Positions 12,091 through 24,817 of a DNA stretch of 64,000 nt are shown in pieces. This stretch comes from Strongylocentrotus purpuratus. Taxonomy: Eukaryota; Echinodermata; Echinoidea; Camarodonta; Strongylocentrotidae. The DNA is taken from positions 24,766,923 to 24,830,922 of the forward strand of contig NW_022145597.1 of NCBI RefSeq assembly GCF_000002235.5, given 5' to 3'. Position 1 is the stretch's first letter; each line of letters starts with the position of its first letter. The notes below the pieces were generated by a model. It ran no database searches and was not told the origin of the DNA. It was given only the letters and a program-made list of their open reading frames with translations. Position numbers and translations under genes: made by a program.

Positions 12091-13172
12091 TCATGAACGA
12101 GAGCAAGTAAATTCGTTGAGTATCTGACGAAATTCTTTCCTGAAGGGGCTGTACCGGAAGGCATAAATGATCGGTTCGCACAGATGTTAAAGGAGGCTAA
12201 GATGGTGGTCATTGCATGCCACTTACTTCCGAAATAATCAGAAATCCCACCCAAGTTGAAGACGAGGAAAGCGACCTGATTAGGAGTCCAGCAAACCATG
12301 TATGTAAGGTAGACGATGAAGAGGGTAATCGTCGTCTTATGACGACGAATATTGACTGGGGCTTGGGGCAACGGTGGCAGTTCCTTCAAGTTCAAGTCTT
12401 CAGGCGATGTACTAGCATTGCATTCAGGTATTTTCTTTCCAACGGAGAGGGCGCCACCCTGGACAGCATTGACCCTAACGCTGGGACCATCGTGTGCCCA
12501 GACGGCAGAGATGCGCCCGAGACTATGAAGCTTCAGAGCTATCTTCACGTAGGCATATGTCATGACGGAAACTGGAAGTAAAAACTCCCAAACGAAGACC
12601 CCTATCCCGAAACCTGGTCTCTGTCCAACGTATACACAGTGTCCACCATGGTACTTGTATAAGGCTGAAGCGAGAACGACCTGCATAAGAGGTGCAGTAA
12701 ACCAAGCGAAAACTGTCAGTAGAAACGTAGAATGGCGTTTAAAGGACGCTAAATAAACGATAGGGTGAATTACTGCCAGGTATCTTTCAAAAGATATCAA
12801 TGTCAGGTTAAAGGTTGAGATGGCAAATCCGGTGAAGACTACAACCTGCGAGTACCAGAGGCGACAGAGCAACTCGCACTTGAGCGGTGACATTAAGGAG
12901 AACGATGTCGTTCGAAACCACGTCTGGTCAACGGTAGCGACGACGAGGAGGACGGACGTTACGAGGTCAGCGACACACTGGTTGATGATCAACCAGTTGG
13001 TGTGGTCCTTCCTCGATCTCCTCCCCAAGACGACCAAGCAAATAAGGTTCCCTACAAACCCCAGGCATCCACTGATTATTTGGAACCATGCTGTTACCAT
13101 GTTCTCTACGTCAGCATCACTCGACGTGATATTGCTAACACCGTAACTTTTGGTGGCATTTCCCTCCTCCAT
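12091..13172 (-). CDS. Class A GPCR paralogue with one-base frameshift in TM7
   Basis: A single-exon receptor paralogous to that at 1130-2197. They share HTNWLIINQC-type TM2 entry, ERY, WFTAP/WLTAP in TM4, CWTPNQ in TM6 and a near-identical TM1. I place the start at 13172 (MEEGNATKSY) because it aligns with the paralogue's N-terminus; an upstream in-frame ATG at 13292 would add 40 atypical residues. With this numbering D69, ERY 129-131, C103 and C179, and CWTP 294-297 are present, with sequons at Asn5 and Asn14. After Asn333 of the NPxxY motif one C is missing near 12173. The current frame then gives an unrelated tail ending at 12087, while the next frame reads NPIIYAFRY and an ordinary short C-tail ending at 12091. 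This is either a young pseudogene or a sequencing error; the rest is undamaged, so I cannot choose. Confidence 0.8.
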
Positions 13173-13299
13173 GATGTTCACACATCGAATGAAGTCCAAT
13201 ATCAAAATCGGATTATGATCGCAATATTCAGCCTCCAAAAATATCCAAAGAAAGCTTGTGTAAATATCAAATGTATCAAGTTTCCTGGTCACCTGTCAC

Positions 13300-15460
13300 T
13301 TTATTAACATGCAGCGTTTGTTCTCCTCGGTTCTTTGTTTGTTATGAGGTTTGGTGTCGTCCTTGCAGTTAACAGTGCATTAAAGTGTCCAAATCTGCTC
13401 CATTGAAGATTTAGTTTGCCTTAGCTAGTAACATTGAAAGAGCTTTGTATTTTTTAGGGGAAAACAACTTGCGATCTACGGTAGATTTCAAATAGATAAA
13501 TGTGACTGTTTGAACAAGCCTTCGGCGAACATCATGTATATTTTCCCTTCTCTGCTTTGTTCTGCTAGGTATGAGAAGTGTCTTTGTTTAATCAATCGTA
13601 AAACAAAAAAGCAAATAGGAAAATTCAAATTTCTCATACTAACATCACCATGATCAAGAGTTTATGTTTGGTTGGCACTGGGTGTTGATAAGCTGAAGGA
13701 ATTGTGATCAACAACCCTCATAATAACATTTTAGTCTGGTCTAACAAACTTTGTTGTTCCGGAACACAACACACAGCTTAGCTTTTGTCCATCTTAGTGT
13801 TCGATTTTTGAGAGCCTCTTGTTTTCTGTTCCCTGGAACTCACTTTTTATTTCATCTAGGGCCTGATGAAGAGGACAGCAACAGATAGGCGATTGTGTTT
13901 TTACCATTGAATACACTGAATAATATACCACGAATAGTTTTGTTCATCGTATGGAAAGTCTCTTATCGTGAGGTTTGGATACGACTTGCGATGAAACAAT
14001 GTCTATCAAGCACGATGGCCTTTCTTAGCATATGATACAACGTATATGTTTTTTTTTCTTTAAGTATCAGCTTATGAAAAGCGGTTTACATAAGGTTCAT
14101 TTTGAAGGCATTTACAACTGCAATTCTGAACAAGTCAATTTAGGACTTCGACAGCTTTGTAGACTGTAGAGGCTTAGTCTGATTTTCCACATCTGTTCTA
14201 GTTATCGCGATGATGACTGTTGACACCCAGTCAGAAAATGGATATCATACTCATTATTATTTTAATGAATGCTAATGAGAGCAGGTACAATGTAGTGGTA
14301 TTAATATACAGCTCGGACCCCGATGCAAGCTCATTAGGAAATCTCTGACGAACCGCAAGCTTGTTTTTGGTGATTCCTTTGGCGTTCAAGAAGCAGCACA
14401 TAATTATGGGCTTGATTACCCTTGTCAAGTCCGTATTTTCCGTTATGATTTCTTTCCAAATTAATCTTCATTATCGTAAAGAACAGGCTTCATCGTTAGT
14501 ATGGTGACGAGATGCACATCTTTCGTCTGATGGTGCTCAATATGTGAAAACAAGTTCTTGATAGACGCACGAATTGCAATAGCGTGATGCCCAGGTCACA
14601 CCAACTAGACCGACGCCAGACCAACAAGACATCGAACACATCTCATATTACCCCGAAACGGCCGAGGATCGGTCGGTTTAGAGTCTATGTAGAGGCAGAT
14701 TGGCGGTATGACCGAGGTGGTGCATTTACTCCGTCTTTTTCAATGTTTACCTTCGCCGTTAATGTGTGAACGTACGTGATCATTACAGTCAAATCACTCT
14801 CTGGTTTATACAAAGATGGTTAAACATTATGGAATAAAATGAAGTATCAGGCTTGATTGACATCAGATAAATGTTTGCATGTAGTTGTCAACGCTTTTTA
14901 TTCAACCATCCAACATATCAAATTGAAGTCGATTATTTGTTTGGCTTTTAAGAGTTTTTTAGGTCTCAGATGGAGTGTTACAAGTAGGTGTGCATAACAA
15001 ACATGAGCGCTGTACAATAATTGTAATGTATCATTGTTCTTCCCATCTATATGCCATATCACTCCTTCTCTCCTCCCCTCCCACTCCCCCTTCCTCTTCC
15101 TCATCCCCTCCCTTCCGCCACTGTCGAACTTTCTTGTCCTATCCTCTTTTCTTATATTCTTCTCGATCCTTTGCACATTATCACTCTGATGAATTCATTT
15201 TAACAGAATATCTGGCAATGAAGGTGTCAAGACAGACTGAGTAGTTTGCACTCTTGACTGAAAACACGAAGGTTCTTACTTCGGAATTTATGTATTGATT
15301 TCTATCATTGTCTACCTCTTGAGACTTGATGAAGTCCATGCTCTATTGTTTCTATGGATAGAATAGTTTCTTAATTAGTGGTATATATTTCAACATGCAC
15401 AGATAGATTACATATTATGTGTGCGTAGATACATATATATATATATATATAGTGATGTGC

Positions 15461-15496
<36 letters not shown>

Positions 15497-16810
15497 TTTA
15501 AAAAGATGAAGAAAATCATTTTGAATTATAGGGTGAGGAAAAGGAAATAGCCATTCAAATGGGTGGGAGCAGTTTAATTTTTATTAAGATTTGTTTTCCT
15601 CTCCACCATGAGCTTGTTAAGGTGTGATTTGGATAGTTCTTGAGTTGAGAATGTTAGCAGACATCCACTGAGTGAGTAGTGTGTGGGTGTGTTTGTGTGA
15701 GGGGGTGGGCAGGGAGATGCAGGACTTTGTTCTTTCTACCAATAAAATAACCTGCAGATTTGTTCAAGTTTTTTTGTTTAATAGAGTGAATAACATTATG
15801 TTTATGTACTTAAAGTTCACTTTGTTGCTACGTTATACTGCAATTGAGTTTTTGTTTAATTATGTTATGTATAAGCAATTAATATTGAAAACATTTGTTT
15901 ATTTTATTCGATCGTACGTTGTTCTTGTTTGTATTATATCTGGAGGAATAAAACAAATTGCTATGAAAAAAATATATATGGAAAAGTGTTAGAGGAAGAG
16001 TGCGTAAAGGTATATGTGTGGACAGGTATGTGAATTTTTGTGTGTGGGTTTGAGAAAGTATGTGCGTGTGCGCGTGTGTGGTGTGTGGGAAATTTGCCGA
16101 TAATCTACGTCAAACCTCCTAAGATTGAGAAATCTACGTCAAACCTCTTAAGATTGACAAAATCTATTTTGATAATCGTGACATTACAATAGCTGACTGA
16201 CGCGTGTAACAGACAATCATTGACAAAGATATTGATTTTTTTTTTAAAGAGAGAAAAGGAGAGACCGAAGGAGAAGATTATACGATGAAGATGAAGAAAA
16301 GGCCATAGGATGAAGCTTGGGAAAAGGAAATGAGAAAGGGAAAGGTAGTTGTAAATAAAACAGTTAGAATACAAATCCTTGAGAGTTTCAAATTACTATT
16401 ACAGGTTTTAATTTATTTTCGCGAGATAGTAATGTCAAAATATTAAATATATATTAACATAAAAAGAAGAATGGGCATAGGCCTACGTAAGAATTGATGA
16501 TAAATACGAGCGATTACGAATTATAAACATCATCGTATTTTAAAAGGATCTAGGAGGTAAAACTTTATTCTAAAACGTATAACACTTACCATACATATCA
16601 GTATCTAATACGATATCAATCTCATTTGTCAGTTCTATCAAAATGTTATTTTTAAAGCTTTTCCGTTAAACTGATCAATCAATTATCAAATACACGATAG
16701 TCATTTCAAATGTTGTATGTGTTTTTTTATACAACTTAGGCTTCCATACGCGAACGGCATCGAAGATAGTACAAAGGGAATGAGCTAGATATGACTCCAT
16801 CTCTTAAAAC
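13300..16810. other. Intergenic, no gene seen
   Basis: Unassigned DNA upstream of the second GPCR. It includes (TA)n then (TG)n at about 15430-15496, a CT-rich tract at 15060-15120 and a GT-rich patch at 16010-16090. No coding exon or RNA gene was recognised. Confidence 0.55.
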
Positions 16811-16814
16811 TCCT

Positions 16815-16975
16815 TGGTAGGAAGCAATTCCTTGAATGCTTGAGCACCTTTTCATGGTAGCTCGGTTAAAGCCGGGGTAATAATATGATTGCAGGGCCCT
16901 CAGGGAGAACAGTATGAATACTGATGAGGCTACCCTGGGTAACAAGATATATTAGTATTATTATTATTATATCTA
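16815..16975 (+). mobile_element. SINE 3' fragment
   Basis: Contains AATTCCTTGAATGCTTGAGC and GTTAAAGCCGGGGTAATAAT, matching the body and tail of the SINE at 37696-37990, and ends in (TTA)n. The tRNA-like head is not present. Confidence 0.6.
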
Positions 16976-17354
16976 AATCGCCGGTGAGATCAAAAGGGAA
17001 TCAAGAGAATTCAAAGTTTGCGCTTAGACCGGAACGTATGAGAATGAATGCAAGTTGAAATTGTTAATGTTTACGCGAGAAGCCTATTCGATATAATGTC
17101 CTATTTCCCGGCGTAAATTATCCAAACAAGGGATCTATAATTCCTTTTCTATAGCCTTTCAGGGGCGATATCGTTGCATGAAATGCAAGGCGCAATGTAC
17201 AGATTTGCAGTTTCATTCTGCACTTTGCATTGCACTGGAGTTGTGAATTTTGAACATAAGCAGCTTTTATGCAGTGTTCTCTTCAATTTTTCTTCGATAG
17301 TGTGGCGCAGAATCAACGAACTCTCTGGGGGAATTGAGCAAGGTAAAAAGAGAA

Positions 17355-17758
17355 TTAAAGAGAAGGTTGAGTTCTGGGAAGAGGTGAAAAATAATTTGTG
17401 AGCGTTATCATTGTTATTATTCAAGGGTGGAAGAACATCAGATTAAACATGTTCCCTGAAAAGCATGGCTGTTCAAATGCCTTTATATTCTAAATATGAC
17501 ATAAAACATCGTAAAAATCGGGGGGGGGGGGGAGGTTTTTTTCGCCATGTGCTCGTGTAGTCCCATATACATCATTCTGTGTACAGTGCTTGTAACTTTG
17601 CCAGGATTTGGCCAAATTTCTTATCATTTTGATGATTTCAGAACCTTGCAATACACACGAATACTTATATACTACTGATGATCAACCTTTTCTGATAGAT
17701 TTCACATCGTTTCTTTCACAATACAATCACATGACCAGAACTCAACTTTATCTTTAAA
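17355..17758. mobile_element. TTAA-ended foldback element, copy 1
   Basis: Inverted termini TTAAAGAGAAGGTTGAGTTC on the left and GAACTCAACTTTATCTTTAA on the right. It shares its whole interior order with the copy at 26061-26437 (GTGAAAAATAATTTGTGAG, CCCTGAAAAGCATGGCT, GGCCAAATTTCTTATCATTT, ATCACATGACCAGAACTC). No coding capacity. A G-run at 17520 is an extra insertion. TTAA ends are suggestive but do not fix the superfamily. Confidence 0.75.
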
Positions 17759-20700
17759 GCTAAGACTTTTTTCAAATTCTTAACTTTCCCAAATGCCAAC
17801 TTTACACTGTAATTTATTGGGGCGCAATGAGTATAAAAGCCACGCGAATATTATGTTCTAACCATTAAAGATGCTACTAATAAGCCATGATTAATTTAAT
17901 AACGTCGCGTGAAATTACGAGATCCGGAAGCAATACCTGCGATGTAGCAAAGCGATTTGTTTTCTCAAAAGTTCTTAAACTCTCAAAATTTTATTTGGAA
18001 TACAATTAACCAGGGTCATGACTTTTCTTTCCCCCCCCCCCTTTCTCCTTTTTCCTTTTGCGGCGTCCCCCCCCCCCCCCCTCCCCAGTCTACTTAGCAC
18101 TTTAATGGACGCATGATCCCAACATCTACATATTGTTTAAAATGAAGGGCTGTAACGTCGTGCGTTTTCAGATAATCCCGCCCGAAATGATGGAGGTGCT
18201 TCATGAATAACTTTTGCTTCCAAGTGTGAAAAGAAAACTTCCACCTACATGACTGTAGCCGGCATGTACCATAAAATGCAGTGTTAAGTTGTGCATAGGT
18301 GAATGATTGCATAATTTATTTTTGTATGAGCACATGTTTTTCTCGGTATAATTACAATTTGGCAGTAGCACCGTTCTTTTCTTACAAAGATCTCCGAACC
18401 GGCTCAGTTTCATGTGTCCTTCTTCACTAGAATTGTTAAAATCATATCATTTTTTTTAAAGATAATACACACTTGTGACCCTTCTGAAAGCTTGGACACA
18501 CCGCCATACATAAAGTTCGCGTTATTTTTCTATCAAATAAATATATGGATACAATTATATGTTAATTTCCTAGTTACCCATTTAAAACATGGCGTCTTTG
18601 CTGAATCTGCATTTGCACCACTCCCAGCCCAACCATCTACCTCCTCGCCTTCGGCTACACAAACATATAACAGACAAGGAACATCAGACAAATTTAATTT
18701 CTTTTACATAATGTTTATTATTTGATGTTAAGGCCAGTGCAACATATTAAAAACATCATCCCAGTTACAATGTAGGATTATATACTTCAAAACGGAAATA
18801 AAATTTCAGACACAAAATCTTGTCATGGGTTACAAGTGAGGACGTTCGGCTGATGATGTGGGATAACGATGTCCCTTCTTTGGGGGAAGGGGTTTGTTAG
18901 TGGAAGGGAGTGTAAGAGAGGGGTGTAAGGGAAGGGCGTGTAAAGGAAAGGGTGTAAAGGGAAGGGGTGTAAAAGGAAGGGGTGTATTGGGAAAGGGGTT
19001 TATGGCGAAGGGTTGGGGATTCCGATCTTGGATAGAAGTAAGGCTGTGAGCATGACAAGGTTTAGGGAAGTTCAAAACAAGGAATGGGAGGGGGTCGTTG
19101 CGAGTCAAATGTATTAAAGCAAGCAAAGGCTAAGGGGAGGCACATGGGTACAGGTACAATGGTACATGAATGAGAAGCATAGCTGCATCACGAAAGTAAA
19201 TTCCCTTAAGAAATACAGGACTATGCTGATAATCTAATTTTCTTTGCATCACGCCACGACGCTTGGATCCACTCAATAAATATTTCATGAAAATGTTGCA
19301 TGATTTCACTCTTGCTGATACATGTATGAAAATCTGTACGCTTTCAAGTCACATGGATAAAGATGACTGTATGTTTCCTTTATGTAACATAGATGGAGAG
19401 ACGGAGAAATATAATGTTCTACGTCATGTAGGGTAGATACAATTTTTAACTGAAGACTGAAATGTTTCATGACGCCGTCTTGTCTTGCTGGTTCATGTAG
19501 CATCATTAAAGCGCGGTCGTAAAGAGTTTAAATGAAAAAATCCGCCTAAAGAAATTGCAAAAGCCTTATGTACTACCTTCTGAAAGGGATGTTGATTTCT
19601 AAAGGTGATGCAATGTGATTGCAAAATAATCCTGTATTAGGCTTCCTGAAAGATGTTGTAAATTACTATACTGCAAAATCCCGTCTAGTGCCATCTCAGT
19701 AATGCTTTCATGTTAAACATCCATTCTCTAATCCCCTCTTTCCCTCCATTTTATGTGATCATTCATGGCAGGTTGCACAAGTAACTGTTGTGCAGTTGTT
19801 TTTTTCCTAAAGGCGGGCTTACATCATACCTTACAAATCATCTGTTTTGAGCCAGAAAGACATTAACTTGTTTATTCCAAGACAGAGTAAAGGCCTTTCT
19901 GGCCCTAAACAGACAAAACATGTACAATTATGCGAGAAAGCATAGCCACAATAAAATCTTGAAGTCCCTCATCCTCACAGCAACACTTCGATCATTGAAT
20001 TGTGTTTAGATTACTACAACTACGCCTGTGCAATGGCAAAGTGGTTTAATGGACTCCTTCGCGATACATTAGCGATACGAAATATCCATCCACAAATTAT
20101 GAAAGGAAATGGAAAATAAAGTTAACCAATCAAACAATTCTGGGCAAAATATTGTAATATCATTCCAAAAAATAATGTGAAAAAAATATGGTTAGTATGA
20201 AATTTTCTTTTTTCAATATGCAGTATCCAATAGCAATTGCAGTGTAAGACAGGGGAAAATTTGTCTTCCAAAATACTCAACAATCATTTTTGTCTTTTCC
20301 TGTAGAGTTTCCAATATCCTTCTTTTCTATTTCTGCATTTTTGAACCAATCAAATTCACCACTCAAAATATTCATAGTACCTTTACAGTTTCTAACAGTA
20401 ATGGCCATGGTAGAATACTCATTCAAAACATTTCTTTTACATGTTCAAGACAAAATTTGCATGTATAATGTAGAGAGAGTGTTTCTAGACCATTTAGGTA
20501 GCAAATGTGTAAGAAACACTCAATAGAATTAAATTTGGCCTTATATTGAAATATTTAACTTAGTTTGCCACATAAGGTACATACATAATGGCAAGGGACA
20601 GGTCCTAAGGGAGTAGAGAAGGTGCACACAATGTGAGCTTCCCCATACTCAAGGAGTTAACATAATCTTACGTACAGCACATCAAGTAATGAAATGCATG

Positions 20701-21175
20701 ATACACAAATTGTTTATTATTCATCATTCATTGAAAATCCAATTTCTTAGAGTGTGTCTGTAGATAGGATACAAATGGAAGAATTACATAATATAGTCAC
20801 TTGTAAAATAAATTAAATGGAATCAATCAAATAAAAGATCAACTTAAATACAACATGATTAAATTCTTAACAAGCACCTCCAGGCGTACTACCATACAAA
20901 ATACTTTATACATAGATATTTACACGTCATGCAAAAGTGGCATATATTTATAGATAATCTAAAGGATTCGTCTATGTTACATAATTACATTACATGTACA
21001 CACAAATAGTATATCATATTCAATCTTATACACAGCTACGAGCTCGGTGCTTTGATAATTTACGACAATTCTCAAATATATCTATGTATTATTCACAAAG
21101 AAAAACAACAATGTCATTAAATATCTGTCACTATATAGGCATATTCTATAACTTCAGAATCACAGGCAGGTTTCA
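17759..21175. other. Intergenic, no gene seen
   Basis: Contains C-runs at 18030-18082, a purine-rich minisatellite at 18868-19020, and a diffuse copy of the GAGCCAGAA palindrome family at about 19852-19915. No exon was recognised on either strand. Confidence 0.55.
18868..19020. repeat. ~15-bp GGGAAGGGGTGTAAA minisatellite
   Basis: Roughly eight imperfect units of GGGAAGGGGTGTAAA type. The minus-strand reading gives a PFTPLPL-like repeat that I do not regard as protein. Confidence 0.7.
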
Positions 21176-21560
21176 GGATCAATTGCCTGCTGAGAGTCAG
21201 AAAGGCGGTAACTGATTTCTGTATCACTACAGTCATATTCCTTTAACTCCGAACCACAATAGGCAAGCTATATGATAAAATGTCTCCAGAGAGCTGAAAG
21301 GGCGTTATATTATCGCTGTATCACTACAGTCGTATTCTATTAACTCGGAACCACAATAGGCAAGCTATATGATAAAATGTCTCCAGAGAGCTGAAAGGGC
21401 GTTATATTATTGCTGTATCACTACAGTCATATTCCATTAACTCAGAACCACAATAGGCAAAATATGATAAAATGTCTCCAGAGAGCTGAAAGGGCGTTAT
21501 ATTATCGCTGTATCACTACAGTCATATTCCATTAACTCAGAGTCACAGGCAGGTTATAGC
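21176..21560. repeat. 97-bp tandem repeat, about 3.5 units
   Basis: GTATCACTACAGTCATATTC recurs at about 21221, 21318, 21415 and 21510, each followed by ACTCNGAACCACAATAGGCA and CCAGAGAGCTGAAAGGGCGT. The units are about 95% alike. The AGAGAGCTGAAAGGGCGTTA motif resembles the GAGCCAGAAGGGTGTTAAC palindrome family found elsewhere here. Confidence 0.85.
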
Positions 21561-21730
21561 GTACATTAGGAGCCAAAAGGGCGCTAACATACATCTTTTA
21601 ACAGAGTTACCACCCTCTTGCTCCAACCAGACAATATGCTAGAGTGTTAGTTGAGAGACAGGAAGATATTAACTCATATTATACAGAATTAACTATTTCC
21701 TCACACTCAACAGACAAAAGATGCTGCTAG

Positions 21731-21861
21731 TAAAGCCTCGGTCACAAATGCCATTACGAACTGCTATGCACGCTGTACGAACGATTTTCAGTCCACGGAA
21801 AAACAGGGAGATTCGTACAAACACATCGTTCTTCGTACGAACCTTTGTGACCATAGCTTTA
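21731..21861. mobile_element. Short foldback element
   Basis: Left end TAAAGCCTCGGTCACAAA pairs with right end TTTGTGACCATAGCTTTA (15 of 18). The interior also folds (TTACGAAC with TCGTACGAAC). No coding capacity. Confidence 0.6.
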
Positions 21862-21949
21862 GTCGCAATTTCTAAAAGGACAGCGCTATTTTCTTTGTTA
21901 AGTATGCCATAATGTTCATCCTCGACTTCGGCTTTTTCAATGGCATTAA

Positions 21950-22712
21950 CCCTATTTAGCCCGGGCTATTTTGAAACTGCATAGCCCAGGGGGGGGCTTC
22001 TCAGGCCCCCCCCTGTGATCTCGGCCGTGAAACGCCCGATCGCCGCGAAAATTTGCATACATGTCAAGTGAAGTGTATAGAATACTATGGTAATTTCAAT
22101 TTTTTTGAAAAATTCACTCATTTGCATATTTATGGTAATTTATGCAAATAAGGTCATTAAATTCACATTTTTGCCCATAAATCAGACATTATTCATATTT
22201 AAGCATTCTTTCTCACTACATATATTTGTTAGACCATTTGGAATAATAATACAACACAAAAATTTGAAAAACCAGGGTTATTCCTTATGTTATCTATTGT
22301 TTTGATAATTTCTTATGTATTTCCTTGTTTTTTTAACTTATGTATTTTATTGTTTTTGTTGTTTTATTTCATTTCCAACTATAATTCAACTATTTTGACC
22401 CCAAAATAAACACCTAAAATCTAAACAAGACCAAATAACCAATGTTTTACCTCTTTATTTGAAAAATGAGATTTCCATATGTTTTGTACACAAATCACAA
22501 AAATGAGCGATTTTCGGGTTGACATGCGAAGACAAAAGGACACGTGACTTTGTAATGGTAGGTCCGATTTTCGAAAAATTTCTTTCAAAAGTTGCGCAAG
22601 ACTCGAAAGAAAAAAGTCACAAAATTTCAGTGCAAGATTTTCTTGCGTTAAAAAATTATCGCGAAAAATGTCGAGGGGGGGCTTCTCAAGCCCCCCCCCG
22701 GGCTAAATAGGG
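21950..22712. mobile_element. piggyBac-like non-autonomous element
   Basis: The termini CCCTATTTAGCCCGGG and CCCGGGCTAAATAGGG are perfect inverse complements, and a TTAA tetranucleotide abuts each side (21946-21949 and 22713-22716). TTAA duplication with CCCT termini is the piggyBac signature. A second inverted layer, GGGGGGCTTCTCARGCCCCC, lies just inside each end. The 763-bp interior is AT-rich and encodes no transposase. Confidence 0.85.
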
Positions 22713-22716
22713 TTAA

Positions 22717-24410
22717 GAGATAAAGCCAAGATGATGAGCCTTCTTGGCATTTGTATGGCAATGCTTTTCTCTTAATAAATTCCCAAAGGGCAGGCAACTG
22801 CATTAACTAGCGAGACCAGTTTCTATTTTTTCAGCTGGGTGCAATGAGAGTCTTCCATTTGGAAAAAAAATGCATGAATAGAGAGGTTGGAAAACATGTA
22901 TTGTCAGTTGGAAGCAGGAAGGGAGCAACTTGTATCATTTTACATCAAGTTTATCGACCTTCTGGCTGTGAAAGAATGATATACATTGTGTATTGAAAAT
23001 GCAGAGGATGAGGTTTTCCTTTCATGAGGGGTTTACAATACCGTATTTATAACTTTTATCAAAGCAATTTAGATTTTTTTTGTTACATATCCATTTAAAG
23101 AGACATAAAACCTGAAATCTCGCACACCATTTCTTAAATCGATGAAATGCTGGCTGCGTTCTAAGTATATTACTATAGAATACAGAGGTAAAGAAAACTG
23201 AACACAATATATAGACCAACATAGCCACCTTGATCAATAATTCTACGATCTCATTTTAGAGTCTCAAGGTTTTCTAAAATCATAGAAGATGGAGAGATCT
23301 TTAATATCAAAAGAGAATAAAAGAATAACACCCTACAAAAATATGAAAATTGAAATAGTCTACAGAATACTACATGTACACATGTAGTTTCATGTAACTC
23401 CAGATTAGACTCCAGATTCAACTCCAGATTAGACCCATGAAAAAACATGCTACACTAAAATGTAATCAAATCCCTTACACTGAAATATTTCCTCCATACA
23501 TATCCTTTCAATAGTGGAGGTCGACATATCATTTCAAAGTGGCAAGATCTTATAGAAATGAGGTATGGAAAAGAGATCACAGATATAGATGTGAGCAATA
23601 CTGGTCTTCACGTAATAAATTTGCATTGAAAAGTTACGGAGCTATCATTTTCACACATGTCGTTCTCTGTGAATATGTTTTCAGTTGTATCTATGATGCT
23701 GAAAGATGATATACCATGTAAACCCAGTGATGCAAATTTTAATTTAATATATATTATCTGTTTTGCTTTTTTATTTAATAGTGGTTGTTGTTTGTGTTGT
23801 GGAAATTAAGACATTTTCAAACAATTTTCAAGCCAAAAGAGTACATGTTGATGCACTAACTACAATATGTTTTACTTTTGGAGGGAAAAATGATGGATAA
23901 GAAACACACATACTGGTACACTACATGTAATCAGAAAAATTGGCTGCATTGATTTTGCTTGCAGTACAGGAGAAATCAAATTTCTAATTAATTTCCCCAC
24001 TGCGCATCAATAAGCTAGATTACCTTTGTTTAGTGACAAAAGACTCAACGTCACGGAAAGGTCGCTGCCAAATACGCACAATGGGGCAAATTGAATGAAC
24101 TTAGGTTCTATAAAAGGCTAATTCCCTTGACGATTTTCCTTGTTAACCTCTTGTTTTCTTCGCTTGAAACGATTCTGGGAAGGCTGCTTGGAATGTAAGA
24201 TGAATGTACGTTTCAAATCAATTTCATTTTCTGTCATTCCGAAATGCTTATTGATTCTATACATATAATCTACCAAGGGTGTTTGTGCTAGTTCCTCTTA
24301 TAATATACAAGCTTAAAAAGGGCAATGAAACACCAGGAATTGACATGTGTGCCACAGGTAGATGTGATACCTATTGCATGAGAGCACTTTATAAATGAAC
24401 ATATTATTAT
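22717..24410. other. Intergenic, no gene seen
   Basis: AT-rich unassigned DNA. A small imperfect direct repeat (ACTCCAGATTAGACTCCAGA and neighbours) lies at about 23398-23435. No exon was recognised. Confidence 0.5.
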
Positions 24411-24418
24411 ATCATATA

Positions 24419-24532
24419 CAGGGGCGTACACAGGGGGGGGGGGGTTGAGGGGTTAAACCCCCCCTTTGGTAATTTTTTGTGTGTAAACCCCCCCTCCCCC
24501 CCTTTTCGAATTTTTTTTTTAAATGTTTTTTT

Positions 24533-24573
<41 letters not shown>

Positions 24574-24676
24574 TCCCATGGTTGACCTAAAAAGCTGACC
24601 TTACCACCCCCCCCCCCCCAACGGAGCACAATTTTTCAAATTTCAAGACCAAAAAAAAAAAAAAAATGTGTCCTCT

Positions 24677-24715
<39 letters not shown>

Positions 24716-24809
24716 CTTTTTCAGCGGCTGACTGAGTCGTTGTGAAATTTTCGGCCCGATTTATAAATGTTGAAACCCCCCCCTTGAAAAAATCCTGCGT
24801 ACGCGCCTG
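24419..24809. mobile_element. Non-autonomous hAT-like element
   Basis: Left terminus CAGGGGCGTACACAGG and right terminus CCTGCGTACGCGCCTG are inverted with two mismatches. The flanks ATCATATA (24411-24418) and ATCATATT (24810-24817) give a 7/8 target duplication. The interior is C, G and A runs, as in the element at 3528-3945. Same family as 3528 and 4790. Confidence 0.75.
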
Positions 24810-24817
24810 ATCATATT

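Noticed and set aside
21221-21525. CRISPR-like array
   Set aside because: The repeats are contiguous 97-bp tandem units without distinct spacers, in an animal genome.
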